Shown here: one piece after another, positions 52,120-61,103 of the stretch | How the letters are laid out: each line of letters opens with the position of its first letter | How positions within the stretch are numbered: position 1 is the first letter of the stretch | Assembly (NCBI RefSeq): GCF_026341815.1 | Contig: NZ_JAPENX010000001.1 | Coordinates: 6,448,001-6,512,000, forward strand | Reading direction: 5' to 3' | Length of the DNA: 64,000 nucleotides | DNA from: Streptomyces sp. NBC_00572 | GTDB taxonomy: Bacteria > Actinomycetota > Actinomycetes > Streptomycetales > Streptomycetaceae | The notes under the pieces: model-generated | What the model was told of the DNA's origin: nothing | What the model saw: the letters and a program-made list of their open reading frames with translations, nothing else | Database searches by the model: none | Position numbers and translations under genes: made by a program

Positions 52120-52238
52120 CTTTAGGCAACGGCACGATCAGGTGCAGGGCGCGCCGTGCGCCCCTACGCGCACCACCGGGCCGCGGTGTCTCCCACCCCG
52201 CCCCGGGGCGCCGTCCCGCACCGCCGAAAGAGCCGCCC

Positions 52239-53795
52239 ATGTCCTCCACCCACCCCGCCGGGGCGCAGCCCGCCCACGCGCCGCTGTCGCTCGACGACCC
52301 AAGCGAGATCGGCGGCTACCGGGTGCACGCCCGCCTCGGCTCCGGCGGGATGGGTGTCGTCTACCTCGCCTACACCCCCGGTGGGCGACCCATCGCCGTG
52401 AAGGTCGTCCGCGAGGACTTCGCCGCCGACCCCGAGTTCCGTCGGCGGTTCGCCCAGGAGGTCGCCAGCGCCTGCCGTATCCACGGGCTCTTCACCGCGC
52501 AGGTGGTGGACCACGGCGTCGACGAGGCCGTCCCGTGGCTCGCCACCGCGTACGTCCCGGGTCCCTCCCTCCAGCAGGTGGTCGAGAGGCACGGACCGCT
52601 CCCTGCGCGCACGGTCCTCCTCCTCGTCGCGGGGATCGCGGAGGCCCTCCAGGCCATCCATGCCGCGGGAGTGGTCCACCGCGACCTCAAGCCCGCCAAC
52701 GTCCTGATCGCCGAGGACGGCCCCCGCGTCATCGACTTCGGCATCGCGCGGGCGGCCGACGCCACCGGGCTCACCGGCACCGGGCTGCGCATCGGAACCG
52801 CCGCCTACATGGCGCCCGAGCAGGCGCTCGGCCTTCCGGTGACGTCCGCGACCGACGTGTTCGCGCTCGGTGCGCTCGCCGCCTACGTGGCCGGGGGCGC
52901 CCTGCCGTTCGGGACGGGGCCCGAATCGGCCGCGCTGTACCGGGTGGTCCACGAACCGGCCGACCTCTCCCGCGTATCGGGGGAGCTGCGCGCCCTCCTG
53001 GGCTGGTGCCTGGCCAAGCGGCCGGAGGAGCGGCCCACCCCCGCCGAGCTGATCGCGGCCGTACGCGAACATGCGGCGGTCGGTGCCACGCCGGAGTTCT
53101 CCGAGGGCTGGCTGCCGGGAGCGGTGAGACAGGAGATCGCGGGCCGGGGGGCGGGTACGGCTCCCGCGCATCCCTCGGACCGCACGCCCCCGCCCCTGCA
53201 TGCCCAGCCCACGAGCACGGCCACCCCCGCGCCGGTCCGGCCGCCCACGCAGCGGGTCCCGGCGGACGAGGGCGCGAAGGAGTCGCGGCGCCGGGCCCGC
53301 CGACGGGGTGGGCGTACGGCCCTGCTCGCCGGGGCCACCGCCGCGGTTCTCGCGCTGGCCGGCGGAGCCGTGTACTACCTGTCCGCCCCGGAAGGCCCGT
53401 CCGACGCCGCCCCCGAGGTCACGTACACGCATGGCTTCTCCGACGTCGAACTGACGGCACCCGACAACGGCTACGAGTTCGATCTCGCCACCGGGAAGGT
53501 GGTGCCCGCCGAGACCGCCGGCTGGTACCTCGCCCGTGAGGGCGAGGAGCTCGTCGTGCCCGAGAACACGGACGCCTTCGTCGCCTCCGGCGACTCGCTG
53601 AGCCCGGCGGAGTGCGAGCGGGGGATCGACTCGGAACCGGTCACGCGCCTGCCGCTCGACGACCTCGCGGACGAGCGGCCGTTCTGCGTCCGCAGCTCCG
53701 ACGGCGAACGGCTCGTCATCGCCCGGCTGGTCGAGGCGGGTCCCGCCGGTGGCCCGGTCACGGTCGTCGTCGGCCAGCACCGGGTGAACCGCTGA
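52239..53795 (+). CDS. Membrane Ser/Thr protein kinase (PknB-type)
   Basis: 518 residues. Kinase domain about 25-275: glycine loop LGSGGMGVVY, Lys in AVKVVRED, catalytic VVHRDLKPANVLI, DFG in VIDFGIARA, APE in AYMAPEQAL, all intact. A Pro-rich juxtamembrane linker leads to a single helix at about 360-382 (LLAGATAAVLALAGGAVYYL). An extracellular domain of about 135 residues follows, with two Cys that could pair; it has no PASTA repeats. ATG 52239 has a weak AAAGAG site. The kinase probably senses an external signal; its target is unknown. Confidence 0.92.
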   Translation: MSSTHPAGAQPAHAPLSLDDPSEIGGYRVHARLGSGGMGVVYLAYTPGGRPIAVKVVREDFAADPEFRRRFAQEVASACRIHGLFTAQVVDHGVDEAVPWLATAYVPGPSLQQVVERHGPLPARTVLLLVAGIAEALQAIHAAGVVHRDLKPANVLIAEDGPRVIDFGIARAADATGLTGTGLRIGTAAYMAPEQALGLPVTSATDVFALGALAAYVAGGALPFGTGPESAALYRVVHEPADLSRVSGELRALLGWCLAKRPEERPTPAELIAAVREHAAVGATPEFSEGWLPGAVRQEIAGRGAGTAPAHPSDRTPPPLHAQPTSTATPAPVRPPTQRVPADEGAKESRRRARRRGGRTALLAGATAAVLALAGGAVYYLSAPEGPSDAAPEVTYTHGFSDVELTAPDNGYEFDLATGKVVPAETAGWYLAREGEELVVPENTDAFVASGDSLSPAECERGIDSEPVTRLPLDDLADERPFCVRSSDGERLVIARLVEAGPAGGPVTVVVGQHRVNR

Positions 53796-53869
53796 CCGGC
53801 AGACCGTGCCCGGGCGGCGGAGCGACGGCGACGATCACATCGCCCCCACGTCCGGATAGGGTTCACGGC

Positions 53870-54451
53870 ATGTCGTCTCGCAGTACTCAGATCCTGGAAG
53901 CGGCCGCCCGGGTGATCGCCCGGCGCGGGGTGCGCGGCCTTCGCGTGGAGGAACTGGCCGCGGAGGCCGGGGTCTCCACCGGCCTGATCTACTACCACTT
54001 CAAGGACCGCACCGGGATCCTGCGGCACACGCTCGAGTTCATCAACGACCGCGCCGAGCGGTACACGACCTCGCGGGACCCCGACGCGGAGCCGCTCAGC
54101 CCCCGCGAGGAGCTCGACGAGGTCCTCCTCCTGGAACTCCAGGACACCCCGGAGGTGCGGGAGAACAGCTCGGCCTGGGGCGAGCTGCGAGCCAGCGCCG
54201 TCTTCGACCCCGTCCTGCGCGAGGACCTCGCGCGGGCGACCCTGATCTGGGTGCAGGAAGTGGCCGCGCTCCTGGGCCAGGTGCAGCCCATGGCGCCGGC
54301 GGCCGCGCTCGCCGCCGCGGGGGAACGGCTCACCGCCCTCCTGGAGGGCCTGAGCATGCGCTGGCTGAGCGGCGGCCTCACGATCGACCACGCGCGCACG
54401 CTCCTGCGGGAAGCGGTCGACGTGGAGCTCACCTCACTGCGTCAGCGGTAG
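53870..54451 (+). CDS. TetR-family regulator
   Basis: 193 residues. DNA-binding domain at the N-terminus (STQILEAAARVIARRGVRGL, GVSTGLIYYHFKDRTGIL), C-terminal domain unassigned. It lies 74 bases after the kinase gene on the same strand but has AGGG and its own spacing, so co-transcription is uncertain. 291 bases without a recognisable gene follow, up to the DUF1269 cluster. Confidence 0.88.
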   Translation: MSSRSTQILEAAARVIARRGVRGLRVEELAAEAGVSTGLIYYHFKDRTGILRHTLEFINDRAERYTTSRDPDAEPLSPREELDEVLLLELQDTPEVRENSSAWGELRASAVFDPVLREDLARATLIWVQEVAALLGQVQPMAPAAALAAAGERLTALLEGLSMRWLSGGLTIDHARTLLREAVDVELTSLRQR

Positions 54452-54742
54452 CCCGCACCGCACCCGGCCGTAGACCGTGCCCGGCGCCTCGCCCCCTGCG
54501 ACGGTCGTCGCTTCCAGGGCCCGGCCGCGCCGCGAGTCGACCCTGCCACCCTCCCCGTGCGCCTCCGGACGTCGGCATCGGCCCGCGCGGCCGGACGCAC
54601 CCGTATGCCCGCCTGAAGGGCCCACCGAGTCGCGACCATGTACATATCGGGACAAGATGACACTTCGTGGCCCTGGAGAGGCCCTCCGTGTCTCTCCGTC
54701 GGAAGGGAGACCCCGAGGATCCCCTTCCCCGAGGAGGCGGGA

Positions 54743-55231
54743 ATGGCTGAACTCATCGTCATCGGATACGACGACCCCGAGGTGGCCGAGCAGGCCTACG
54801 GCACGGTGCTGGATCTGCAGCGCGACTATGTCGTGCACCTGAACGGTCTCGCGATCGTCTCCGTGGACGCCGACGGCAGCACGCACGTCGACACCAACAG
54901 CAAGGTCGTCGGCGCCTCCGCTGCCTCCGGCGCCATCTGGGGAGCCATCTTCGGCCTCCTCTTCCTGCTCCCGGGCGTCGGACTCCTGGCCGGAGCGGCC
55001 CTCGGCGGCCTCATCGGCAGGATCAGCAAGTCCGGAGTCGACGACGGGTTCCGCCAACAGGTGGAGGACCTCCTCAAGCCCGGCACGGCCGCCGTCGTGA
55101 TCATGACCTCGAAGCTCACCGACGACAAGTTCACGGTGGCCATGCAGCCGCACGGTGGCACCGTCCTCAAGACCTCGCTCAGCGACGAGGACGAGAGGGA
55201 ACTGGCCGAGCAGCTCGCCGGTCCCCAATAG
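54743..55231 (+). CDS. DUF1269 membrane-associated protein (first copy)
   Basis: 162 residues. An N-terminal ferredoxin-like alpha/beta domain (ELIVIGYDDPEVAEQAYGTV, GLAIVSVDADGSTHVDT), a glycine-rich hydrophobic hairpin at about 55-95 (AIWGAIFGLLFLLPGVGLLA, GAALGGLIGRI), then a second soluble part ending in TSLSDEDERELAEQLAG. Function of DUF1269 is unknown; members are often stress-linked. Strong GAGGAGGCGG site before ATG 54743. A paralogue follows at 57101 in the same gene series. Confidence 0.88.
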   Translation: MAELIVIGYDDPEVAEQAYGTVLDLQRDYVVHLNGLAIVSVDADGSTHVDTNSKVVGASAASGAIWGAIFGLLFLLPGVGLLAGAALGGLIGRISKSGVDDGFRQQVEDLLKPGTAAVVIMTSKLTDDKFTVAMQPHGGTVLKTSLSDEDERELAEQLAGPQ

Positions 55232-55283
55232 CCGGGCCCCCTCACCCCGCAGAACAGCCGGAATTCGCCAGGAAGGCTTCCCC

Positions 55284-56378
55284 ATGGACCCCGTGCTCAG
55301 CAGCGACGTTCTCGCGAAGCTGCGACAGCCCCGCCCGTACCCCGCCGTGTCCCTCGTGATGCCCACGCACCGCCGCGAGCCGGACAACGCCCAGGACCCC
55401 GTGCGCCTGCGCAACCTCGTGGCCGCGGCGGAGAAGGCGATCCAGGACGACCCGGCGGTGACCCGCGAGCGACGCGGCGACGTCCTGGACCAGCTGCGCC
55501 GGGCGGTGGCCGAGACCGACCTCGCGCACGCCGAGGACGGCCTGGTGATCTTCGTGGCCCCCGGGGAGCACTACGTGTGGACGGTGGCCCGGTCGGTCCC
55601 CGAGCGCGTCGTCCTCGCCGACACCTTCCTCACCCGGAACCTCGTCGCCGCCCAGGCCGCCGAGCAGCCCTCCTGGGCGCTCGCGGTCGCGGCCGACCGG
55701 GTCTCGCTGTGGAGCGGCAGCCCCGAGCGGGTCACCGAGCACACCGGGGACGGCTTCCCGTTCACGCGCAGCCTCGAAGACCCGGACGCGGAGCGCAAGG
55801 AGCGGATCGGCGACCTGCCCAGCACCTTCCAGGACGAGGCCACCCGCCAGTTCCTGCGCGAGGCGCACACGGCACTGCGCGCCGTACTCGCCTCCGAGCC
55901 GCGCCCGCTGTACGTGATCGGCGAACCGGCAGCCCTCGCACTTCTGGAAGACACCGGGCCGCTCCAGGCGGGCGCGACACCCGTCCACCACGGAGGTCTC
56001 GCGCGGGGACCGGCCACGGCGGTCCACGAGGCCGTCGAGCCGGCCCGCGTCGCCCGTGAGGCCGCGGCGGCGACCACCGTCCTGGCCGAACTCGACGCCG
56101 CCCGGGGGCGTCGCGAGTTCGCCGGCGGCATCGACGAGGTGTGGCAGGCCGTGAAGGACGGCCGGATCCGGCTGCTCGCCGTCGAGGACCACTACCGGAC
56201 CGTCGTACGGGACGAGGGGGGCCATCTGGAGCCCGCCGAGCCCGGCGAGCCCGAGGCGCGCGACGACATGGTCGACGAGATCGTCGAACGCGCCCTCGAC
56301 ACCGGAGCCGAGGTCCAGTTCGTCCGCGACGACGCCCTGCTCGACATGGGCCGCATCGCCGGCGTCCTGCGCTACTGA
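55284..56378 (+). CDS. eRF1-like (baeRF family) domain protein
   Basis: 364 residues resembling the bacterial archaeo-eukaryotic release-factor-like (baeRF) group, with an RNase-E/eRF1-type domain order: DGLVIFVAPGEHYVWTVARS, TFQDEATRQFLREAHTALRA, RPLYVIGEPAALALL, then VQFVRDDALLDMGRIAGVLRY at the C-terminus. These proteins are proposed to act at the ribosome, for instance in stress or as hibernation/rescue factors; this is family inference. GGAAGG precedes ATG 55284. It lies between the two DUF1269 genes with short gaps, suggesting one operon. Confidence 0.75.
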   Translation: MDPVLSSDVLAKLRQPRPYPAVSLVMPTHRREPDNAQDPVRLRNLVAAAEKAIQDDPAVTRERRGDVLDQLRRAVAETDLAHAEDGLVIFVAPGEHYVWTVARSVPERVVLADTFLTRNLVAAQAAEQPSWALAVAADRVSLWSGSPERVTEHTGDGFPFTRSLEDPDAERKERIGDLPSTFQDEATRQFLREAHTALRAVLASEPRPLYVIGEPAALALLEDTGPLQAGATPVHHGGLARGPATAVHEAVEPARVAREAAAATTVLAELDAARGRREFAGGIDEVWQAVKDGRIRLLAVEDHYRTVVRDEGGHLEPAEPGEPEARDDMVDEIVERALDTGAEVQFVRDDALLDMGRIAGVLRY

Positions 56379-56441
56379 CGCCGGCACCTGCTCCCACTTC
56401 CCCATCGACTCCGGCACCGACGACGAAAGAGGACGCAAGCT

Positions 56442-57083
56442 GTGAACCCCACATCGACGCGCGCGAGGCGGTCGGTCCGCGCACGCGCGGTGACCGCGGC
56501 CGTCGCCGTCGTCGTCACGGGCCTCGGCGCCGCCGGACTCGTGTCCTGCGACACCGGGAACGACGACACCGGCGGCCCCACCTTCAGCGAACGGCCCACG
56601 GCCCCCGACACCGCCGGCTTCTCGGGCGAACTGCCGTCCTCCGTCGCCTCGTCGGCGGCGGAGGTGGTCGAATCCGCCCGCGCGTCCGCCTCTTCGGCGG
56701 CGGCCTCGGCCTCCGCGCGGGAAGCCGAACGCAAGGCGTCCATCGGGGCGGAGATCGAGCGTACGCGCCAACAGGCCGAGGACGAACTGAAGGACGTGAA
56801 GGCCCCGGGCAACGCGCTGAACGAGGTCGCGATGACCGGCAAGCCGCGCGCGGACACCGGCGGCGTGCTGACCGTCGTCCTGAACATCACCAACAAGACG
56901 GACGAGGAGGCCTCCTACGCCGTGCAGGTCGACTTCCTCGACGCCTCGGGCAATGTGGTCGAGACGCAGTTCGTCGGTGTCGAGGACCTCGAACCGGGCG
57001 AACGCCAGCAGCCGTTGGTCATCAGCAGGCAGCCTCCCGAGCCGGTGCTCACCCCGAGACTCACCAAGGCGCAGCGGTACTGA
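56442..57083 (+). CDS. Predicted lipoprotein with Ala/Ser-rich stalk
   Basis: 213 residues from GTG 56442. Basic start, hydrophobic AVTAAVAVVVTGLGAAG and lipobox LVSC, so probably lipid-anchored outside the membrane. An Ala/Ser/Glu-rich helical stalk (about 60-110) leads to a beta-sandwich-like domain (LTVVLNITNKTDEEASYAVQ, then VDFLDASGNVVETQF), resembling FxLYD/DUF-type extracellular domains. Function unknown. It sits between the baeRF gene and the second DUF1269 gene, 17 bases before the latter. Confidence 0.8.
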   Translation: MNPTSTRARRSVRARAVTAAVAVVVTGLGAAGLVSCDTGNDDTGGPTFSERPTAPDTAGFSGELPSSVASSAAEVVESARASASSAAASASAREAERKASIGAEIERTRQQAEDELKDVKAPGNALNEVAMTGKPRADTGGVLTVVLNITNKTDEEASYAVQVDFLDASGNVVETQFVGVEDLEPGERQQPLVISRQPPEPVLTPRLTKAQRY

Positions 57084-57100
57084 CACAGGAGGAGAGCGGT

Positions 57101-57604
57101 ATGTCCGAACTCATCGTCCTCGGCTACGACGATCGCGCCGTCGCGAACAGAGCCTTCGACGCGGTGCAGAAGCTCGAGGGCAGCCATGTGATCGAGCTGA
57201 CCGGACTCGCCATCGTCTCGGTGGACGCGGACGGCAAGACCCATGTGGACACCCCCGCGCGGAGGAAGGGGGAGGCCGCCCTCTCGGCCACCGCCGGTGC
57301 CCTCTGGGGGATGGTCTTCGGCATGATCATCCTCACGCCGGGCATCGGCGTGGTGGGCGCCGCCGTCGGCGGACTCATCGGCAAGCTGAACCAGATGGGT
57401 GTCGACAACAAGTTCCGCGACAAGGTCCAGTCGCTGCTCGCACCCGGCTCGTCCGCCGTCGTGGTCATGGCCTCGAAGGTCACCGAGGACAAGTTCGCCG
57501 CGGCCGTCGAGCAGTTCGGCGGAACCGTGCTGAAGACCTCGCTGTCGGAGGAGAGCGAGCGGGAGCTCGCCGAGCAGCTGGCGGGCACGGGGTCTCAGGA
57601 CTGA
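57101..57604 (+). CDS. DUF1269 membrane-associated protein (second copy)
   Basis: 167 residues, clearly paralogous to the protein at 54743: same opening (SELIVLGYDDRAVANRAFDA), the same GLAIVSVDADG block, glycine-rich membrane hairpin (GMVFGMIILTPGIGVVGAAV), and C-terminal GGTVLKTSLSEE. GGAGGAGAG precedes ATG 57101. The two copies bracket a baeRF-like and a lipoprotein gene, which suggests a tandem duplication within one functional unit. A terminator hairpin follows. Confidence 0.88.
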   Translation: MSELIVLGYDDRAVANRAFDAVQKLEGSHVIELTGLAIVSVDADGKTHVDTPARRKGEAALSATAGALWGMVFGMIILTPGIGVVGAAVGGLIGKLNQMGVDNKFRDKVQSLLAPGSSAVVVMASKVTEDKFAAAVEQFGGTVLKTSLSEESERELAEQLAGTGSQD

Positions 57605-57633
57605 CGGCTGACCCTGCTGACCGGGACACAGGG

Positions 57634-57664
57634 AACCGGCCACCCCGAGGCGGGGTGGCCGGTT
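57634..57664. terminator. Perfect 14-bp-arm hairpin
   Basis: AACCGGCCACCCCG (57634-57647), loop AGG, exact complement CGGGGTGGCCGGTT (57651-57664), followed by CTTTC. It ends the DUF1269 cluster and, read from the other side, the arc operon. Confidence 0.8.
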
Positions 57665-57677
57665 CTTTCACGCGTCG

Positions 57678-58940
57678 TCAGAAATCGACCGCGTCGCGGA
57701 TCAGCGGGCAGGTCATGCAGTGGCCGCCGCCGCGACCCCGGCCGAGCTCGGCACCGACGATGGTGATGACCTCGACCCCCGCCTTGCGCAGCAGCGTGTT
57801 GGTCTGGGTGTTCCGGTCGTACGTGAAGACGACACCGGGTTCGAGGGCGACGGCGTTGTTGCCGCTGTCCCACTGCTGCCGTTCGGAGGCGTACACGTCG
57901 CCGCCGGTCTCGATGACCTGGAGCTTCGGCAGACCGAGGCCCTTGGCGACCACGTCCACGAACGCGGTGCCGCCCTCGTCGGTGATGTCCACGCCGGGGG
58001 CCTTGTCGCCGGGCCGCAGGGTGAAGGTGTGGACCGAGTCCATGATCTTCGGGTAGAGCGTGACGATGTCCCGGTCGGCGAAGGTGAAGACGGTGTCCAG
58101 GTGCATCGCGGAGCGCAGCTTCGGCATGCCCGCGACGATGACCCGGTCGGCCGCGCCGTTCTCGAACAGCGAGGCGGCGACCTGGGTGATGGCCTGCCGG
58201 GAGGTGCGTTCGCTCATGCCCATGAGGACGACCCCGTTGCCGACGGGCATGATGTCGCCGCCCTCGAAGGTGGCCTGGCCCCAGTCCTGCTCGGGGTCGC
58301 CCCACCAGACGGCGGCGTCCTTGTAGTCGGGGTGGAAGCCGTAGATCGCCTTCATGAGGAGGGTCTCGCCGTGCCGGGCCGGCCAGTACAGCGGGTTCAG
58401 CGTCACGCCGCCGTACAGCCAGCAGGTGGTGTCCCGGGTGTAGAGCGTGTTCGGCAGCGGCGGCATCAGGTACTCGCGCACCCCGGTCGCCTCGCGGGCC
58501 AGGGAGACGTACCCGGAACGGAACTCCCCGGGGAGGTCGGCCGTCGACAGGCCGCCGATCAGGTAGTCGGCCAGATCGCGCGGTGCGACGGAGTCCAGGA
58601 AGGCACGGGTGTCGTCGATGAGACCGAGGCCGACCTCGTTGGCGATGATCTTCCGGTCGAGGAGCCAGGCCCGCGCCTCGGGGATCGCCATCGTCTCGGA
58701 GAGCAGATGGTGCAGCTCCACGACCTCGACGCCGCGCTGGGTCAGTTTGTTGACGAAGTCGGCGTGGTCGCGCTGTGCGTTCTCCACCCACATCACGTCG
58801 TCGAACAGCAGGTCGTCCGAGTTGGTCGGGGTCAGCCGGCGGTGGGCGAGCCCCGGGGAGCAGACAAGGACCTTGCGGAGTCGTCCGACCTCGGAGTACA
58901 CGCCGAGCGCGGGCTTGGCGGACGCGTCGTTGCTGGTCAT
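57678..58940 (-). CDS. arcA: Arginine deiminase
   Basis: 420 residues, full length for the family; converts arginine to citrulline and ammonia. The guanidino-hydrolase core is intact: substrate Asp in LYTRDTTCWL, FEGGDIMPVGNG with the catalytic Glu, HLDTVFTF with the catalytic His, and the nucleophile Cys in RGGGHCMTCP. Second gene of an operon with the antiporter at 59008, 67 bases downstream of it. No arcB or arcC is present in the window, so ATP formation from citrulline would need genes elsewhere. Confidence 0.96.
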   Translation of the reverse strand: MTSNDASAKPALGVYSEVGRLRKVLVCSPGLAHRRLTPTNSDDLLFDDVMWVENAQRDHADFVNKLTQRGVEVVELHHLLSETMAIPEARAWLLDRKIIANEVGLGLIDDTRAFLDSVAPRDLADYLIGGLSTADLPGEFRSGYVSLAREATGVREYLMPPLPNTLYTRDTTCWLYGGVTLNPLYWPARHGETLLMKAIYGFHPDYKDAAVWWGDPEQDWGQATFEGGDIMPVGNGVVLMGMSERTSRQAITQVAASLFENGAADRVIVAGMPKLRSAMHLDTVFTFADRDIVTLYPKIMDSVHTFTLRPGDKAPGVDITDEGGTAFVDVVAKGLGLPKLQVIETGGDVYASERQQWDSGNNAVALEPGVVFTYDRNTQTNTLLRKAGVEVITIVGAELGRGRGGGHCMTCPLIRDAVDF

Positions 58941-59007
58941 GCGGGGCCTTTCGAGTACGGGTGACGAAGGGAGGGGCGGACGAACGGAGGGGCGGGGGAG
59001 GAGGGGC

Positions 59008-60468
59008 TCAGAGACTGATCCAGCCGGCCGCGAGGGCCACGACCCCCATGACGGCGCCGGCGATGGAGACGACGAGGATCACCAGCTCGCGCGGGGAGAA
59101 CAGCTGTCGGCCCTGCTCGCGCCGGGCCTTGACGAACAGGAAGGTCGCGGGCGCGTAGAGGATGAAGGAGACGAGTACGAACTTGAGCCCGGCCGCGGAC
59201 AGCAGGAACGCCGTGTAGATCGTGGCGAGGACGCCCACGACCAGCTCCCGCCGGGTGCTCTGCCCGGTGACCTTCTCCCGCGCGGGTCTCAGCGCGATCT
59301 TCACCGCGAACGCCGCGGCGAGCAGGAACGGGATCAGGCTCAGCGCGCTGGTCAGGTCGAGGGCGAAGTTGAACGCGTCGTCGGAGAAGGCCGTGACGAC
59401 CAGCACGGCCTGGCTGAGGGCCGTGGTCATCAGGAGGGCCGGGACGGGGACGTCGTCGCCGCTGGAGCGCCCCAGGAAGCGCGGCATGTCGTCGTCCTTG
59501 GCCGCCACGAAGAGCACCTCGGCGGCCATCAGGGTCCAGGCCAGATAGGCGCCGAGGACCGAGATGATGAGGCCGACGCTGACGAAGACCTTGCCCCAGG
59601 TACCGACGGCGGCCTCCAGGACGCCCGCCATGGAGGGCTGGCGCAGCTCGGCGATCTCGCTCATGGGCATGATGCCGTACGACACGATGGTCACCGAGGC
59701 GAAGACGGCGAAGACGCTGAGAAAGCCCAGGATCGTGGCCTTGCCCACGTCCTCGCGGCGCTTGGCGTGCCGGGAGTAGACGCTGGCGCCCTCGACGCCG
59801 AGGAAGACGAAGACGGTGGCGAGCATGGTGCCGCGGACCTGGTTGAACAGCGAGCCCGCGTAGTCGGCGCCGCCCCAGTTTTCCGCGAAGACGGACGCGT
59901 CGAAGGAGAACAGGGCCAGGATGACGAAGACGATGATGGGCACGACCTTGGCCACGGTCACGATCCGGTTGATCGCCGCGGCCTCCTTCACCCCGCGCCT
60001 GATCAGCAGGAAGAACGCCCACAGTCCGACGGAGGACAGGACGATCGAGAGCGCGGTGTCGCCGTCGCCGAGCGCCGGGGCGATCGCGCCGATCGTGGAC
60101 ATGATGAGCACCCAGTACGTCACGTTGCCGACGCAGGCGCTGGCCCAGTAGCCGAAGGCCGAGAAGAAGCCCAGGTACTCGCCGAAACCGGCCTTCGCGT
60201 ACGCGTAGACACCGGCGTCCAGGTCGGGGCGGCGCACCGCGAGCGTCTGGAAGACGAACGCGAGCATCAGCATGCCGAATCCGGCGATCGCCCAGGCGAT
60301 CAGCGCCCCCGCGACACCCGTCTCCTGGGCGAACCTCCGGGGCAGCGAGAACACGCCGGCGCCCACCATGGACCCGACGACCATCGCGGTCAGCGTGACG
60401 AGCGTCAGTTTCGCCGTGGGCGGGGACCCGGCGGTGGTGGCGTCCGTACTGGTACCAGCGTTCGACAT
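59008..60468 (-). CDS. arcD: Arginine/ornithine antiporter (APC superfamily)
   Basis: 486 residues with 12-13 membrane helices. The basic amino acid/polyamine antiporter signature is at the start (VVGSMVGAGVFSLPRRFAQE), followed by FVFLGVEGASVYSRHAKRRE, which is typical of ArcD/ArgO-type antiporters in the APC family. It would exchange arginine for ornithine or another basic amino acid and feed ArcA. ATG 60468 follows GAGGTAGG. A CRP-like palindrome lies 235 bases upstream. Confidence 0.92.
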   Translation of the reverse strand: MSNAGTSTDATTAGSPPTAKLTLVTLTAMVVGSMVGAGVFSLPRRFAQETGVAGALIAWAIAGFGMLMLAFVFQTLAVRRPDLDAGVYAYAKAGFGEYLGFFSAFGYWASACVGNVTYWVLIMSTIGAIAPALGDGDTALSIVLSSVGLWAFFLLIRRGVKEAAAINRIVTVAKVVPIIVFVILALFSFDASVFAENWGGADYAGSLFNQVRGTMLATVFVFLGVEGASVYSRHAKRREDVGKATILGFLSVFAVFASVTIVSYGIMPMSEIAELRQPSMAGVLEAAVGTWGKVFVSVGLIISVLGAYLAWTLMAAEVLFVAAKDDDMPRFLGRSSGDDVPVPALLMTTALSQAVLVVTAFSDDAFNFALDLTSALSLIPFLLAAAFAVKIALRPAREKVTGQSTRRELVVGVLATIYTAFLLSAAGLKFVLVSFILYAPATFLFVKARREQGRQLFSPRELVILVVSIAGAVMGVVALAAGWISL

Positions 60469-60702
60469 GACCTACCTCGAAGGCGATTCGGTGAGGTCCC
60501 CGGGCGGCCCGGTCGTCGGGCGCTTCTCGATCGTGAAGCCGGTGATGCCGTGGAGGACGCTCGGAGTGGGACTGGCGTGGTGGAAGACCGCGTAGGGGGC
60601 GTCCGGCGGGCCATGGTTCGTTCGTCTTCGGCGGGTTCGCCGCCCTTCCTGCCCACCCCTTGAGGCGACGAGAGATGACTGGAAGCCGAATCTAGCCCGG
60701 AG

Positions 60703-60717
60703 GTGACGTTTTGTCAC
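60703..60717. promoter_or_regulatory. CRP-like palindrome upstream of arcDA
   Basis: GTGACGTTTTGTCAC: five-base arms GTGAC/GTCAC with a five-base spacer, close to the Streptomyces Crp half-site pattern (GTG...CAC). It lies in the 635-base gene-free gap between arcD and the shell-protein gene, nearer arcD. Confidence 0.45.
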
Positions 60718-61103
60718 AGTAGAGAACGATTTGACGCCGCTGGTGGCAGGTGTGTCGGAGTTCCGGCGGGGACGGGCCGAACGTTGACGCGGTGCTCGAA
60801 CCGGAAACGGGACGGACGGACGGCCGGACCCATGGGCTCTCGGCCACATGGCCCGAATATCGCAGTTCACCTGCTTAAACCTCACGGCGGGCAAGATCGC
60901 CGTTTCGAGGTAATGCCCTCGATCTGATGGGGTGCGCGGGGTGTACCGGCCGTTACTGTTCCCCGGGATCTGGACGGATTCCCAGAGCTTTATCCCCCTT
61001 TTCCCCTTTCATCGCTTTCACTGCTTTCTCGCTTTTCTCCTCTTTCACTGACCAAGGCACCCGTGTGCCGGTCACCACCCCCCTGCGAAGGAGAGCCCGC
61101 CTC
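60718..61103. other. Gene-free leader region of the shell-protein operon
   Basis: No supported gene. It holds AT-richer segments (about 60840-60930) that may contain the promoter and a pyrimidine-rich run (about 60995-61050) just before the ribosome-binding site GAAGGAGAG of the shell gene. A long 5' leader is possible. Confidence 0.4.

Noticed and set aside
52021..52135. Possible iron boxes (AAATTAGG, TTTAGGCAA)
   Set aside because: They share only a few bases with the consensus and lack the palindromic partner.
60927..61103. A longer N-terminus for the shell protein
   Set aside because: The extra residues come from a pyrimidine-rich leader and are Phe/Ser-rich; ATG 61104 has a strong ribosome-binding site and fits the family start.
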